A stretch of DNA of 64,000 nucleotides from Microbacterium sp. BK668 (GCF_004362195.1 NZ_SNWG01000001.1:1798001-1862000), one strand, 5' to 3'; shown: positions 1 to 10,503, counted from the stretch's first letter. The notes: a model not told the origin generated them from the letters alone. A program made the numbers and translations.

Positions 1-1058
1 CGATGGCCCTGCTGGCCATGGCGATCCACTCGATGGGCTTCGAGGCGCGCTCGTTCACGGGCAGCCAGGCCGGCATGATCACGACGGCCGACCACGGCTC
101 GGCGCGCATCGTCGATGTCACCCCCGTGCGCCTGCGCGAGGCGCTCGACGAGGGCGCGATCGTCATCGTCGCGGGTTTCCAGGGCTTCAACCGCGACACC
201 CGCGACATCACCACCCTCGGCCGCGGCGGCTCCGACACGACGGCCGTCGCCCTCGCGGCGGCGCTCGACGCCGACGTCTGCGAGATCTACAGCGACGTCG
301 ACGGCATCTTCACCGCCGACCCGCGCGTCGTGCCGAAGGCGCGCAAGCTGCACGTGGTCTCGGCGGAGGAGATGCTCGAGCTCGCCGCGAACGGCGCGAA
401 GGTGCTGTACATCCGCGCTGTCGAGTACGCCCGCCGCCACGGCGTGCTGATCCATGCCCGCTCCACGTTCAGCTCGGGCGTGGGGACCTACGTGCTCGGC
501 CAGGGGATGAGCCTGCCCGACGGCCAAGAGGGAGAAGAGATGGAAGAGCCCATCGTCGCCGGCGTCGCCACCGACCTGAGCCAGGCGAAGATCACCGTCA
601 TCGGCGTGCCCGACGTGCCCGGCAAGGCCGCCGAGATCTTCAAGGTCGTCGCCAAGTCCGGCGCGAACGTCGACATGATCGTGCAGAACGTCTCGGTCGC
701 GGCGACCGGGCGCACCGACATCTCGTTCACGCTCCCGAAGACCGACGCCGCCACGGCCCTGAAGGCTCTGGCCGCGGATCAGTCCGAAGTGGGCTTCGAG
801 AGCCTCGTCCACGACGACCAGATCGGTAAGCTCTCGGTCGTCGGTGCCGGCATGCGCACCCACTCGGGAGTGTCGGCGACCCTCTTCGAGGCGCTCTCGG
901 TCGCGGGGATCAACATCGAGATGATCTCGACCTCCGAGATCCGCATCTCGGTCGTCGTGCGCGGCAGCGACCTCGCCGAGGCCGCGCGGGTCGTCCACAC
1001 CGCCTACGGCCTGGACGGCGACACGGAGGCCACTGTCTACGCCGGATCGGGCCGCTGA
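1..1058 (+). CDS. lysC: Aspartate kinase, alpha subunit (5' end cut by window edge)
   Basis: Phosphorylates aspartate in the first step of lysine, threonine, methionine and diaminopimelate synthesis. The reading frame is open to the window edge, so roughly the first 70-80 residues of the family's usual ~420 are missing. Visible are the rest of the amino-acid kinase domain ([27 protein letters not shown] and the ANGAKVLY segment) and two C-terminal ACT domains. The second ACT domain carries the [11 protein letters not shown] stretch that forms the effector site in feedback-inhibited actinobacterial enzymes. An internal start for a beta subunit is annotated separately. asd, usually the next gene, lies 2.5 kb downstream. 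Confidence 0.95.
   Translation, partial: MALLAMAIHSMGFEARSFTGSQAGMITTADHGSARIVDVTPVRLREALDEGAIVIVAGFQGFNRDTRDITTLGRGGSDTTAVALAAALDADVCEIYSDVDGIFTADPRVVPKARKLHVVSAEEMLELAANGAKVLYIRAVEYARRHGVLIHARSTFSSGVGTYVLGQGMSLPDGQEGEEMEEPIVAGVATDLSQAKITVIGVPDVPGKAAEIFKVVAKSGANVDMIVQNVSVAATGRTDISFTLPKTDAATALKALAADQSEVGFESLVHDDQIGKLSVVGAGMRTHSGVSATLFEALSVAGINIEMISTSEIRISVVVRGSDLAEAARVVHTAYGLDGDTEATVYAGSGR
540..1058 (+). CDS. Aspartate kinase beta subunit (internal in-frame start in lysC)
   Basis: An in-frame ATG at 540 follows GGAG at 531-534 with 5 nt spacing. It would give a 172-residue protein ([13 protein letters not shown]...) made only of the two ACT regulatory domains. Corynebacterium glutamicum makes its aspartokinase as an alpha2-beta2 complex from such an overlapping start, and its beta subunit has about the same length. 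The Shine-Dalgarno sequence and ATG are visible. That this subunit is actually made is inferred from the family. Confidence 0.6.
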   Translation: MEEPIVAGVATDLSQAKITVIGVPDVPGKAAEIFKVVAKSGANVDMIVQNVSVAATGRTDISFTLPKTDAATALKALAADQSEVGFESLVHDDQIGKLSVVGAGMRTHSGVSATLFEALSVAGINIEMISTSEIRISVVVRGSDLAEAARVVHTAYGLDGDTEATVYAGSGR

Positions 1059-1190
1059 GCCGAGTCGCCTGCGTCGATCTGCCCGGCCCGCCGCCGGTCG
1101 CGGCAACTCCGCCTCCGACGCGCGCGACGGCGCTCGCGGCATCCCTTCTCTGCCCGGCGCCTGCGACCCCGACGGTCGCGCCGCGGCGTG

Positions 1191-1252
1191 GCGCAACGGA
1201 GGAGATCGGCCGATGCGAGGGCCGGAACCCCGGGTCCGCTCCTCCGTTGCGC
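1191..1252. repeat. Pair of perfect 14-bp inverted repeats after lysC
   Basis: GCGCAACGGAGGAG at 1191-1204 is mirrored exactly by CTCCTCCGTTGCGC at 1239-1252, with 34 nt between. It lies in the 295-bp gap between convergent lysC and coaBC, where I see no other feature. There is no T-tract. It may be a bidirectional terminator or a REP-like dispersed element. Confidence 0.6.
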
Positions 1253-1353
1253 AGATCGCCTCAGCAGCGCCGGGCCTGAGGGCGGAGAGGAAGGATGCCG
1301 CAGCCACGCGCGCGCCCGACCCCGCGGCCCCTTTCTCCCCGCGCCCCGCTTGA

Positions 1354-2571
1354 TCAGTCCGGCGCGCCCCGCACGGCGAGGACGGCATCCCAGACCGCGT
1401 CCGCGACCTCGCGCTTGGTGCCGGATGCCTCGGCCACGACCTGGTCGTCATCCCCGACCACGATGATGCGGTTGTCGGTCGACTCGAAGCCCGCACTCCA
1501 GCCCACCTCGTTCACGACGAGCAGGTCGACGCCCTTGCGACGGCGCTTGCGGCGCCCGCGCTCCAGCAGATCCGCGTCGTCGGCCGGCGTCTCCGCCGCG
1601 AACCCGACCACGGTCTGCCCCGGCGAGCGGCCGGCGACGAGGCCGGCCAGGATGTCGTCGTTCTGCACGAGTGCGAGCGTCTGCAGCGGCCCGTCCTCCT
1701 TGCTGAGCTTGCGGTCGGCGACCTCGGCGACGCGATAGTCGGCGACCGCGGCCACCATGACGACCGCGTCGGCGTCCGCGGCGGCCTCTCGCATCGCGGC
1801 CGCCAGCTCGCTCGCGGTGCCGACGCGGGTGATCTCGATCCGGGGATGGACGGATGCCGCGCCCAACGCCCCCTCGTCGACATGCGCGGCGATCAGGCGC
1901 ACGGATGCTCCGCGGTCCGCCGCGGCCAGGGCCATCTCGGCGCCCTGCCTCCCGCTCGACCGGTTGCCGATGTAGCGGACCGGGTCGATGGGCTCGCGGG
2001 TGCCGCCCGTCGATACCGCGACCCGCACGCCTGCCAGATCTCCGCCGGCCGAGACCACGGCGAGGGCGGCGGCCGCGATCTGCTCGGGCTCCGTCATCCG
2101 TCCCGGCCCGCTGTCACCGCCCGTGAGCGGCCCGTCCGCCGGGCCGACGATGTGCACGCCACGGCGCCGCAGCGTCTCCACGTTCGCGGTCGTCGCCGGG
2201 TGCTGCCACATCTCCGTGTGCATCGCGGGGGCGACGACCACCGGCGCCGAGGTCGCCAGCAGCGTCGTGCCGAGAAGGTCGCCGGCGAGCCCGGCCGCCA
2301 TCGAGGCCAGGGTGTGCGCCGTCGCCGGCGCGACGATCACCAGATCGGCCCGCCGGCCGAGAGCGACGTGCCGGACTTCGGCCACGTCCTCGTGCACCGA
2401 CGTCGTGACGGGGTTCCGGCTGATCGCCTCCCAGGTCGTGATGCCGACGAACCGCACGGCATCGGCGGTGGGGATGACGTGCACATCGTGTCCGTCCGTC
2501 ACGAGGAACCGCACCAGCTGCACCGTCTTGTAGGCGGCGATGCCACCCGTCACCCCGACTACGATGAACAT
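1354..2571 (-). CDS. coaBC: Bifunctional phosphopantothenoylcysteine decarboxylase / phosphopantothenate-cysteine ligase
   Basis: Two consecutive steps of coenzyme A synthesis: joining phosphopantothenate to cysteine, then decarboxylation. The 405 residues hold an N-terminal FMN-dependent CoaC domain (GVTGGIAAYK; the active-site His in VRHVALGRRADLVIVAPAT) and a C-terminal CoaB domain (IGNRSSGRQGAEMA, then VVMVAAVADYR and the KLSK segment). The CoaC signature PxMNxxMW reads PAMHTEMW here, with His for Asn, a variant I recall from other actinobacterial CoaBC proteins. The ATG at 2571 has GGGAGGA 8-9 nt upstream. It is convergent with lysC. Confidence 0.95.
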   Translation of the reverse strand: MFIVVGVTGGIAAYKTVQLVRFLVTDGHDVHVIPTADAVRFVGITTWEAISRNPVTTSVHEDVAEVRHVALGRRADLVIVAPATAHTLASMAAGLAGDLLGTTLLATSAPVVVAPAMHTEMWQHPATTANVETLRRRGVHIVGPADGPLTGGDSGPGRMTEPEQIAAAALAVVSAGGDLAGVRVAVSTGGTREPIDPVRYIGNRSSGRQGAEMALAAADRGASVRLIAAHVDEGALGAASVHPRIEITRVGTASELAAAMREAAADADAVVMVAAVADYRVAEVADRKLSKEDGPLQTLALVQNDDILAGLVAGRSPGQTVVGFAAETPADDADLLERGRRKRRRKGVDLLVVNEVGWSAGFESTDNRIIVVGDDDQVVAEASGTKREVADAVWDAVLAVRGAPD

Positions 2572-2663
2572 TCCCCGATCCTCCCATGCTGCGCCGACGC
2601 GCGTCCCGGCCCGGGTCGCCGGTGCGGCGCGAGCGAGGACCGCGGAGAAAGCGACGGCAGCCG

Positions 2664-3437
2664 ATGTGCACCGTGATCGTCCACGTGCCCGCGAGCGTCG
2701 GCGAGCCCCTGCGACTGCTGGCGGTGCGCGACGAGGACCCCGCCCGCCCGTGGGACGCGATCGGCCCCTGGTGGCCCGAGACGTACCCGGGCGTCGTGGG
2801 CGTGCGCGACGTCCGGGCAGGCGGCGCGTGGCTCGCCGCCGACCCCGACGAGGGCCGGCTCGCGGTGCTCCTGAACCGCGCCGACGTCGAGACGATCCCC
2901 GACGATGCCGTGCGATCGCGCGGGGGACTCGTCCTCGAGTCGGTCGCCGGCCGTTCCCCCGGCGAGCATCCCCCGACGCACGGGTTCAACCTCGTCGAGG
3001 TCGCCGGCACGCGGGTGTCGGTCACGACGTGGGACGGCACGGACCGGCGGGCGGTCCAGCTCGGACCGGGCACCCACATGATCGCGCACGACGATGTCGA
3101 CGACGCGGCGACGCCTCGCATCGCCCGATGGCTCGCGCCCTTCACCGAGGCTCACACCGCTCCGGCCACGGATGCCTCGGCTCCGGCCGTCGCCGACCTC
3201 GACGAGCCGGCTGGAACGCCGCCGGGGGACTGGTTCGCTCCGTGGCTCGCGCTGCTCGAGGCATCCGCGGATCTGCCGCCCACCGACGACGAGGCGATCA
3301 TCCGCGACAACCGACCGCACGGCTATCCCACCCTGTCGCTCCTGGTCTGCACGGCGACGATCGGACCGGACGGGGTGGAGTTGGCCTACGGCGCCTTCGA
3401 CGAGCCCGGAAGATGGAACCGCCCGGATCTGGCGTGA
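2664..3437 (+). CDS. NRDE/TANGO2-family protein (putative Ntn hydrolase)
   Basis: 257 residues starting MCTVIVHVPA, the conserved MC start of the NRDE (Ser/Thr-rich protein T10, TANGO2-like) family, whose second-residue Cys is the proposed N-terminal nucleophile. The family motif NRDE appears as VRDEDPARPW. LLNRADV and an NPHGYPTLSLLV-like C-terminal stretch also fit. Its biochemical role is not established. The ATG at 2664 was chosen because it places Cys at position 2; upstream in-frame starts do not. It is divergent from coaBC. Confidence 0.75.
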   Translation: MCTVIVHVPASVGEPLRLLAVRDEDPARPWDAIGPWWPETYPGVVGVRDVRAGGAWLAADPDEGRLAVLLNRADVETIPDDAVRSRGGLVLESVAGRSPGEHPPTHGFNLVEVAGTRVSVTTWDGTDRRAVQLGPGTHMIAHDDVDDAATPRIARWLAPFTEAHTAPATDASAPAVADLDEPAGTPPGDWFAPWLALLEASADLPPTDDEAIIRDNRPHGYPTLSLLVCTATIGPDGVELAYGAFDEPGRWNRPDLA

Positions 3438-4619
<1,182 letters not shown>

Positions 4620-4702
4620 CAGCGACTTTCCGCTCCGGCAAGAACCGCGGAGTTTGCCGTGCCGAGGCATCCATCCCGGCATGAGCGTCCCGCCGCGGCG
4701 CC

Positions 4703-4708
4703 TAGAAT
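4703..4708 (+). promoter_or_regulatory. -10 element of a leaderless mqo transcript
   Basis: TAGAAT ends 6 nt before the GTG at 4715. Transcription would then begin at or next to the start codon. Confidence 0.6.
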
Positions 4709-4714
4709 TGACGG

Positions 4715-6187
4715 GTGACCGAGACCGTAGACGTCGTGCTCATCGGTGGCGGCATCATGAGCGCCACCCTGGGTACCCTCCTCTCCGAATTGCAGCCCGA
4801 CTGGAAGATCGTCGTCTACGAACGGCTGAGTGACGTCGCGCTCGAGAGCTCCAACGCATGGAACAATGCCGGCACAGGCCACGCCGCCCTGTGCGAGCTC
4901 AACTACATGCCGGAGGGGCCCGACGGGAAGCTCGACCCGGCCAAGGCGATCTCGATCAACGAGCAGTTCCAGCAGAGCCGTCAGTTCTGGGCGTCGCTGG
5001 TCGAGAAGGGCGTCCTCGACGAGCCGAAGACCTTCATCAACTCCGCTCCGCACATGACCTTCGTGCGCGGCGAGAAGGATGTCGCGTACCTCCGCAAGCG
5101 CTACGAGGTGCTCAAGCAGGAGCCGCTGTTCGAGGGGATCGAGTACAGCGAGGACTCCCGCGTCATCAATCAGTGGGCTCCGCTGCTCATGCAGAAGCGG
5201 CCGAAGGGCGAGCCGTTCGCTGCGACCCGCGTTCCTGCCGGCACCGACGTGGACTTCGGCGCACTCACCCACCAGCTCTTCGACGGGCTGAAGGAACGCG
5301 GCGCTCAGGTCATCACGAACCGCGAAGTGCGCAAGATCAAGAAGCTGCGCGACGGCACGTGGACGCTGAAGTGGCGGGACACGATCGGCCGCACACCCGG
5401 CTACACCAACGCGCGCTTCGTCTTCGTGGGCGCGGGAGGGTGGGCGCTCAAGCTCCTGCAGCGCTCGGGCATCCCGGAGATCTCCGGATACGGCGTCTTC
5501 CCGATCGGCGGCCAGTGGCTGAAGACGACGAACCCCGCCCTCGTGTCGCAGCACAAGGCGAAGGTCTACTCGCAGGCCTCGGTCGGTGCTCCGCCGATGT
5601 CGGTTCCCCACCTCGACACGCGCGTCGTCGACGGTGAGGCATCCCTGCTGTTCGGTCCGTTCGCGACCTTCAGCCCCAAGTTCCTCAAGAACGGCTCGTG
5701 GTTCGACATCGTCGGCCAGGTGCGGCCGGGCAACATCGGGCCGATGCTCAAGGTGGCCTGGGACAACCCGGGCCTCATCAAGTATCTCGTCGGCGAGCTC
5801 CTGAAGAACCACGCCAAGAAGGTCGACAGCCTCCGCGTTTTCATGCCGAGCGCGAAGGACGAGGACTGGGAGTTGCTGCAGGCCGGCCAGCGCGCGCAGG
5901 TGATGAAGAAGGACCCGAAGAAGGGCGGCGTGCTGCAGTTCGGCACGGAGGTGGTGACGTCGCAGGACGGAACGATCGCGGGTCTGCTCGGCGCGTCGCC
6001 GGGTGCCTCGACGGCCGTCTCGATCATGCTCGGGCTCTTGAAGACCTGCTTCCCCGACCGGATCGGGGAGTGGGAGCCGGCCCTCCGGGAACTCATCCCG
6101 AGCTACGGCCAGACCCTCAATCCGCGCCCCGAGGCGGCCGAGGAGACGCTCACCGAGACCGCGGAGGCGCTCGCGCTCACGGCCTGA
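4715..6187 (+). CDS. mqo: Malate:quinone oxidoreductase
   Basis: Membrane-associated FAD enzyme that oxidises malate to oxaloacetate and passes electrons to menaquinone, replacing or supplementing NAD-malate dehydrogenase in the TCA cycle. The 490 residues begin with the FAD-binding VVLIGGGIMSATLGTLL (about residues 7-23). The family blocks SNAWNNAGTGHAALCELNY and the C-terminal LLGASPGASTAVSIML are present. The start is GTG at 4715, placed by the TAGAAT box 6 nt upstream; no Shine-Dalgarno fits. The pyrimidine-dimer glycosylase begins 10 bp after its stop. Confidence 0.96.
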   Translation: MTETVDVVLIGGGIMSATLGTLLSELQPDWKIVVYERLSDVALESSNAWNNAGTGHAALCELNYMPEGPDGKLDPAKAISINEQFQQSRQFWASLVEKGVLDEPKTFINSAPHMTFVRGEKDVAYLRKRYEVLKQEPLFEGIEYSEDSRVINQWAPLLMQKRPKGEPFAATRVPAGTDVDFGALTHQLFDGLKERGAQVITNREVRKIKKLRDGTWTLKWRDTIGRTPGYTNARFVFVGAGGWALKLLQRSGIPEISGYGVFPIGGQWLKTTNPALVSQHKAKVYSQASVGAPPMSVPHLDTRVVDGEASLLFGPFATFSPKFLKNGSWFDIVGQVRPGNIGPMLKVAWDNPGLIKYLVGELLKNHAKKVDSLRVFMPSAKDEDWELLQAGQRAQVMKKDPKKGGVLQFGTEVVTSQDGTIAGLLGASPGASTAVSIMLGLLKTCFPDRIGEWEPALRELIPSYGQTLNPRPEAAEETLTETAEALALTA

Positions 6188-6197
6188 CGCTCGCGCG

Positions 6198-6623
6198 ATG
6201 AGGCTGTGGTCGCTGCACCCGTCGATCCTCGACCGCGTGGGTCTGGTCGCATGCTGGCGCGAGGGGCTTCTCGCGCAGAGGGTTCTCGCGGGCGGGACGA
6301 AGGGGTACACGCGGCATCCTCAGCTCGAGCGGTTCCGCACCGCATCGGACCCGCTCGATGCGATCGGGCACTACCTCGGCGAGCTGGCGCTGGAGGCGAC
6401 GGTACGCGGATACCGGTTCGACCTCACCCGCGTGCTGCGCACGCACGCCGTGCCTCCCGGCATCCCCGTGACGCACGGCCAGCTCGCGTACGAGCTCGCA
6501 CATCTGCGCGCGAAGGTTTCGGAACGGGATGCCGCGTGGCTCGCGCGCCTTCCGGAGGTCGCGCTCGCGGCACCGTCCTTCACCGTCGTGGACGGTGGCA
6601 TCGAGTCGTGGGAGCGGCCCTGA
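6198..6623 (+). CDS. Pyrimidine dimer DNA glycosylase (DenV-like)
   Basis: 141 residues matching the Pyr_excise family of T4 endonuclease V-like UV-repair glycosylases: MRLWSLHPSILDRVGLVACW, REGLLAQRVL, GGTKGYTRHPQLERF and a THGQLAYELAHL block. Such enzymes cut the glycosidic bond at cyclobutane pyrimidine dimers. The gene sits 10 bp after mqo on the same strand, so it is probably co-transcribed, though the functional link is unclear. Homologues are widespread in Actinobacteria, so the phage-like family alone does not imply recent transfer. Confidence 0.8.
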   Translation: MRLWSLHPSILDRVGLVACWREGLLAQRVLAGGTKGYTRHPQLERFRTASDPLDAIGHYLGELALEATVRGYRFDLTRVLRTHAVPPGIPVTHGQLAYELAHLRAKVSERDAAWLARLPEVALAAPSFTVVDGGIESWERP

Positions 6624-6658
6624 CCGGCCGCTTTCCGGCCCGCCTCTAGACTCGCTGG

Positions 6659-7306
6659 GTGGCCAAGCTCTACTTCCGCTACGGAGCGATGAACTCCGGC
6701 AAGTCGACGGCTCTGCTGCAGGCCGCGTACAACTACGAGGAGCGGGGCCAGCACGTCCTCCTGGCGAAGCCCGCCATCGACACGAAGGGCGCCGACGAGA
6801 TCTCGAGCCGCCTCGGGGTGACCCGCGCGGTGGACTTCCTCGTCGCCCCCGACGACGACCTGCGCGCGGTCTTCGCCGAGCACCGGAAGCGTCTCATCCG
6901 CGAGGCGGCCGCCACCCTGGTGCCGGAGACGAACGACCATCCGGTCGACGTCGCGTGCCTCCTCGTCGACGAGGCGCAGTTCCTCACGCGCGAACAGGTC
7001 GACGATCTTCTGCGCATCGTCGTCCTCGACGGCATTCCCGCGCTGGCATACGGCATCCGCACCGATTTCCAGACCCGTGCCTTCCCCGGCTCGCGCCGAC
7101 TTATGGAACTCGCTCACAGCCTCGAGGAGCTGAAGACGATCTGCCGGTGCGGGCGCAAGGCGCTCTTCAACGCGCGGCTGGTCGGGGGCCGTTTCGTGTT
7201 CGAGGGCGACCAGGTCGCGATCGACGAGCTGTCGACCGAGCGCGTCACGTACGAGGCGCTGTGCGCGGAGGATTACCTCCGCGAGTCCGGAGGCCGTCTC
7301 GGCTGA
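6659..7306 (+). CDS. tdk: Thymidine kinase (type II)
   Basis: Salvage phosphorylation of thymidine to dTMP. 215 residues: a P-loop GAMNSGKST (about 8-16), a Walker B/lid CLLVDEAQFL, and a zinc-knuckle region starting ICRCGRKA. The last zinc-ligand position, usually LCxxH/C near the C-terminus, reads LCAEDY, so one of the four usual ligands seems absent. The start is GTG at 6659 with TAGACT at 6647-6652, a leaderless arrangement. Its stop is 6 bp from the stop of the convergent DUF1295 gene. Confidence 0.9.
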   Translation: MAKLYFRYGAMNSGKSTALLQAAYNYEERGQHVLLAKPAIDTKGADEISSRLGVTRAVDFLVAPDDDLRAVFAEHRKRLIREAAATLVPETNDHPVDVACLLVDEAQFLTREQVDDLLRIVVLDGIPALAYGIRTDFQTRAFPGSRRLMELAHSLEELKTICRCGRKALFNARLVGGRFVFEGDQVAIDELSTERVTYEALCAEDYLRESGGRLG

Positions 7307-7312
7307 GACGCG

Positions 7313-8158
7313 CTATGCCCTCGCCTCGGCGGCGCGTCGTCGTCGGGGCGGCAGCGGGATGAGCATCGAGGTCGTGCGGCGATACTCGGCATAGGCGGGG
7401 TACTTCGACGCCGAGATCGACTCGGTGAAGATCGTCGAGCCGACGAAGAGCACGGAGAGGAGCGCCGCTCCGAGGATCGTCCAGTTGAGTGCGCCGCCCC
7501 AGAAGCCGAGTCCGGATGCCACGGCAGCCGTCGCGCCGAGCGCGTAGAACACCCACCACTGCGCCTGTTCGAAGAAGAAGTTGGGGTGGCGGCTCCAGCG
7601 GAAGAGTCCGGTCGTGACGAAGCCGGGCTCGAGGTGCCCGCCCGCGGCCCGCTTCGCGCGGTGGAAGTCCCACTGCTGCTGATCCGCCACCGTCTCGCCG
7701 ATGAGGAAGGCGACGAAGAGCGCCGAGAACGCGGCATCCCCTCCCGTGAAGGACGACGGAGCCTGCCAGGCCACGTATGCGGGAAGGGTGATGAGCACGA
7801 GGAGCGCGTTCTGGTAGAGCACGATGAAGAACAGGTTGAAGAGCTGGAACTGCCAGCTCTTCATGCGGGCGCGCAGGATCGCCCAGCGGTAGTCCTCCAT
7901 GCCCGTGTACCCGCCCTTCCGAGCGAAGTTGAACGTGAGCCGCACGCCCCACGCCGTCACGAGCACCGCCATCACGAGAAGCCGGACGGGGTCGTCGCCG
8001 TCGAGGACCGCCGAAGCGGCGAAGATCCACACGTAGACGACCGGGACGATCGACCACATCCGGTCGACCCACGACGTGTCGTGCGTGACCAGCGATGCGA
8101 TCCAGGAGAAGGCGCACGCGACGGCGGCGACGGCCAGGACAAGGGCGAGCGGGTCCAT
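7313..8158 (-). CDS. DUF1295 / steroid 5-alpha-reductase-like membrane protein
   Basis: 281 residues with about six hydrophobic segments. The DUF1295 signature includes DTSWVDRMWSIVP, AWGVRLTFNFARKGGY, EDYRW and a C-terminal FRWSRHPNFFFEQAQWW, the nucleotide-binding-like motif shared with isoprenylcysteine methyltransferases and steroid 5-alpha reductases. Substrate unknown. The ATG at 8158 is preceded on its strand by TAGTCT and a 7-nt gap (leaderless pattern); longer upstream frames lack family similarity. Confidence 0.8.
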   Translation of the reverse strand: MDPLALVLAVAAVACAFSWIASLVTHDTSWVDRMWSIVPVVYVWIFAASAVLDGDDPVRLLVMAVLVTAWGVRLTFNFARKGGYTGMEDYRWAILRARMKSWQFQLFNLFFIVLYQNALLVLITLPAYVAWQAPSSFTGGDAAFSALFVAFLIGETVADQQQWDFHRAKRAAGGHLEPGFVTTGLFRWSRHPNFFFEQAQWWVFYALGATAAVASGLGFWGGALNWTILGAALLSVLFVGSTIFTESISASKYPAYAEYRRTTSMLIPLPPRRRRAAEARA

Positions 8159-8237
8159 GGCGATCAGACTACGACCCGGCCCGATCCCGCGGTGGGTGGA
8201 CTCCCGCGTCTCCTTCACGAGGACTGACCGCGGGTGT

Positions 8238-8254
8238 AGTGTGGTCGGACCACA
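8238..8254 (+). promoter_or_regulatory. lldR promoter -10 overlapped by a GntR/FadR-type palindromic operator
   Basis: TAGTGT (8238-8243) is a good -10 box. GTGGTCGGACCAC (8242-8254) is a perfect 13-bp palindrome overlapping it and matches the TGGTCnGACCA-like operators of FadR-family regulators. The position implies steric repression of the downstream lldR-lldD operon, relieved by the regulator's ligand. Confidence 0.7.
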
Positions 8255-8271
8255 TCGACGAGGAGCATCCG

Positions 8272-8990
8272 TGGAGGCACACACCGACATCCCGCCCGCG
8301 CGGGCGTGGCGTGTCGTGCTCGAGAAGATCGAGAGCGATCTGCTGGACGGACGCCTCGCGCCGGGCGACCGGCTGCCGCCGGAGCGCGAGCTCGCCGCGA
8401 CGCTCGGCGTCGGCCGATCGAGTGTCCGCGAGGCTCTGCGCGTGCTCGAGGTCATGGGCCTCATCCGCACGGGGACGGGTTCGGGTCCGACATCGGGCGC
8501 GATCATCATCGCGACGCCTCGAGGCGGTCTCGCCGCGCTCCTGCGGCTGCAGGTCGCTGCCCAGGCGTTCCCGCTCTCCGATGTCGTCGCGACGCGTCTC
8601 CTCCTCGAGCAGTGGGTCGTCGCCACTCTCGCCACCGACGGGTCGCATGACCTCTTCGATGTGCGCACGACCCTCGCGGCGATGGATGACTCCACGCTGA
8701 CAGCCCAGGAGTTCCTGGCGCTTGACGCGCAGTTCCACCTGGGCCTCGCGGAGGCCTCGGGCAACGCGGTCGTCGCGGCGTCGATGGCCGGGCTGCGCAC
8801 CGCGATCGAGACGTACGTCCAGGCCGGTGCGAAGCGCATCGAGGACTGGGATGCCGCGGCCGACGGACTCCGGCGGGAGCATCGCGCGATCCTTCAGGCG
8901 GTCGATGCGGGCGAGTCCGATCTCGCCCGCTCGCTCGTCCACGACCACATCACCGGCTACTACGCGGCCGCGGGTCTGACCCGCAGCTGA
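8272..8990 (+). CDS. lldR: FadR/GntR-family regulator with FCD domain, probable lactate-responsive LldR
   Basis: 239 residues: an N-terminal winged helix ([23 protein letters not shown], about residues 31-55) and a C-terminal all-helical FCD ligand domain with the usual scattered His/Asp metal-site residues. GTG at 8272 follows GAGGAG with suitable spacing. lldD begins 13 bp after the stop, so they form one operon. Corynebacterium glutamicum LldR is an FCD regulator of lldPD lifted by L-lactate; the same role is inferred from the neighbour and the palindrome on this gene's promoter. No lactate permease gene is adjacent. Confidence 0.8.
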
Positions 8991-9003
8991 CGGAAGGACT
9001 CCC

Positions 9004-10284
9004 ATGGTTCAGCGACAGCTGCCCGTTCCGTCCGAGCTCTTCGAGCTTCTGAAGTTCAAGGCGCCCGACCTCAACGGCAAGCGGCGCCGATTGGCCGGCG
9101 CCCTGACGATCGCCGATCTGCGCCTCATCGCCAAGCGCCGCACCCCCAAGGCGGCCTTCGACTACACCGACGGGGCCGCCGAGGGCGAGCTCTCGCTTGC
9201 GCGGGCCCGCCAGGCCTTCGAGGATGTCGAGTTCCACCCGAGCATCCTCCAGCCCGCCGAGAGCGTCGACACGTCGACCACGATCCTCGGCGGCCCCTCG
9301 GCCCTTCCCTTCGGCATCGCGCCCACCGGGTTCACGCGCCTCATGCAGACCGAGGGCGAGATCGCCGGCGCCTCTGCCGCCGGCGCCGCCGGCATCCCCT
9401 TCACGCTCTCGACGCTCGGCACGACCTCGATCGAGGACGTCCGGGCGGCCAACCCCACGGGACGCAACTGGTTCCAGCTCTACGTCATGCGGGACCGCGA
9501 CATCTCGTACGGACTCGCCCGCCGGGCCGCCGCGGCCGGCTTCGACACGATCATGTTCACCGTCGACACGCCCGTCGCCGGGGCTCGCCTGCGTGACAAG
9601 CGCAACGGCTTCTCGATCCCGCCGCAGCTGACGCTCGGCACGATCGTCAACGCGATCCCGCGGCCATGGTGGTGGTTCGACTTCCTCACGACACCGAAGC
9701 TCGAGTTCGCGTCGCTCTCGTCCACCGGCGGTACCGTCGGGGAGCTGCTGGATGCCGCGATGGACCCCACGATCAGCTACGACGACCTCGCCGTGATCCG
9801 CGAGATCTGGCCGGGGAAGATCGTCGTCAAGGGCGTGCAGAACGTCGAGGACTCCCAGCGGCTGGTCGATCTGGGCGTCGACGGCATCGTCCTCTCCAAT
9901 CACGGCGGACGGCAGCTCGACCGCGCCCCGATCCCGTTCCACCTCCTGCCGAACGTCGTGCGCGAGGTCGGGAAGGACGCCACGATCATGGTGGACACCG
10001 GCATCATGAACGGCGCCGACATCGTGGCATCCATCGCGCTCGGCGCGAAGTTCACGCTGATCGGCCGCGCGTACCTCTACGGCCTCATGGCGGGCGGTCG
10101 CGCCGGCGTGGATCGCACGATCGAGATCCTCCGGGGTGAGATCGAGCGCACGATGAAGCTCTTGGGCGTCGCGTCTCTCGAAGAGCTCGCGCCGAAGCAC
10201 GTCACGCAACTCACGCGCCTTCTGCCGCTGGCCGGCGCCCCGGCCGAGGCGACCGCGGGCGGCGCGCCGCGCGTGCGGGCCTGA
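9004..10284 (+). CDS. lldD: Quinone-dependent L-lactate dehydrogenase (FMN alpha-hydroxy-acid dehydrogenase family)
   Basis: Oxidises L-lactate to pyruvate at the membrane with FMN. 426 residues. Active-site [12 protein letters not shown] holds the catalytic His, and [14 protein letters not shown] and [14 protein letters not shown] are family blocks. The phosphate-binding loop usually reading GGxRxGxD reads [11 protein letters not shown] here, as I recall for actinobacterial LldD. ATG at 9004 has GGAAGGA upstream and lies 13 bp after lldR. Confidence 0.93.
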   Translation: MVQRQLPVPSELFELLKFKAPDLNGKRRRLAGALTIADLRLIAKRRTPKAAFDYTDGAAEGELSLARARQAFEDVEFHPSILQPAESVDTSTTILGGPSALPFGIAPTGFTRLMQTEGEIAGASAAGAAGIPFTLSTLGTTSIEDVRAANPTGRNWFQLYVMRDRDISYGLARRAAAAGFDTIMFTVDTPVAGARLRDKRNGFSIPPQLTLGTIVNAIPRPWWWFDFLTTPKLEFASLSSTGGTVGELLDAAMDPTISYDDLAVIREIWPGKIVVKGVQNVEDSQRLVDLGVDGIVLSNHGGRQLDRAPIPFHLLPNVVREVGKDATIMVDTGIMNGADIVASIALGAKFTLIGRAYLYGLMAGGRAGVDRTIEILRGEIERTMKLLGVASLEELAPKHVTQLTRLLPLAGAPAEATAGGAPRVRA

Positions 10285-10361
10285 GCGCCCTGCGCGTGCC
10301 GCGCTGTGCGCCGAGGACCCTCGCCGGCCCGAGCGCCCTCGCACGCCCGCTGCTGCGCGTT

Positions 10362-10431
10362 CTGCGCCGAGCACGCGCACTCATGCTCGAGACCGCGGAT
10401 TCGACCAGGCTCGATGTGCGAGTCGGCGCAG
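10362..10431. repeat. Imperfect inverted repeat between lldD and the HAD gene
   Basis: CTGCGCCGA (10362-10370) and CGCAC (10376-10380) pair with GTGCG (10416-10420) and TCGGCGCAG (10423-10431). It lies in the 219-bp gap between convergent genes, and may be a bidirectional terminator without a T-tract. Confidence 0.35.
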
Positions 10432-10503
10432 CGATGTGCGGTTTCGCGGTCCGGAGGCGGCCCGGGCGACCGGCCGAGCGTCCCGCCGACGGGGGAGCGG
10501 CGG

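Noticed and set aside
6198..6623. Phage origin of the DenV-like glycosylase
   Set aside because: No phage genes around, composition matches neighbours, and such genes are common in Actinobacteria.
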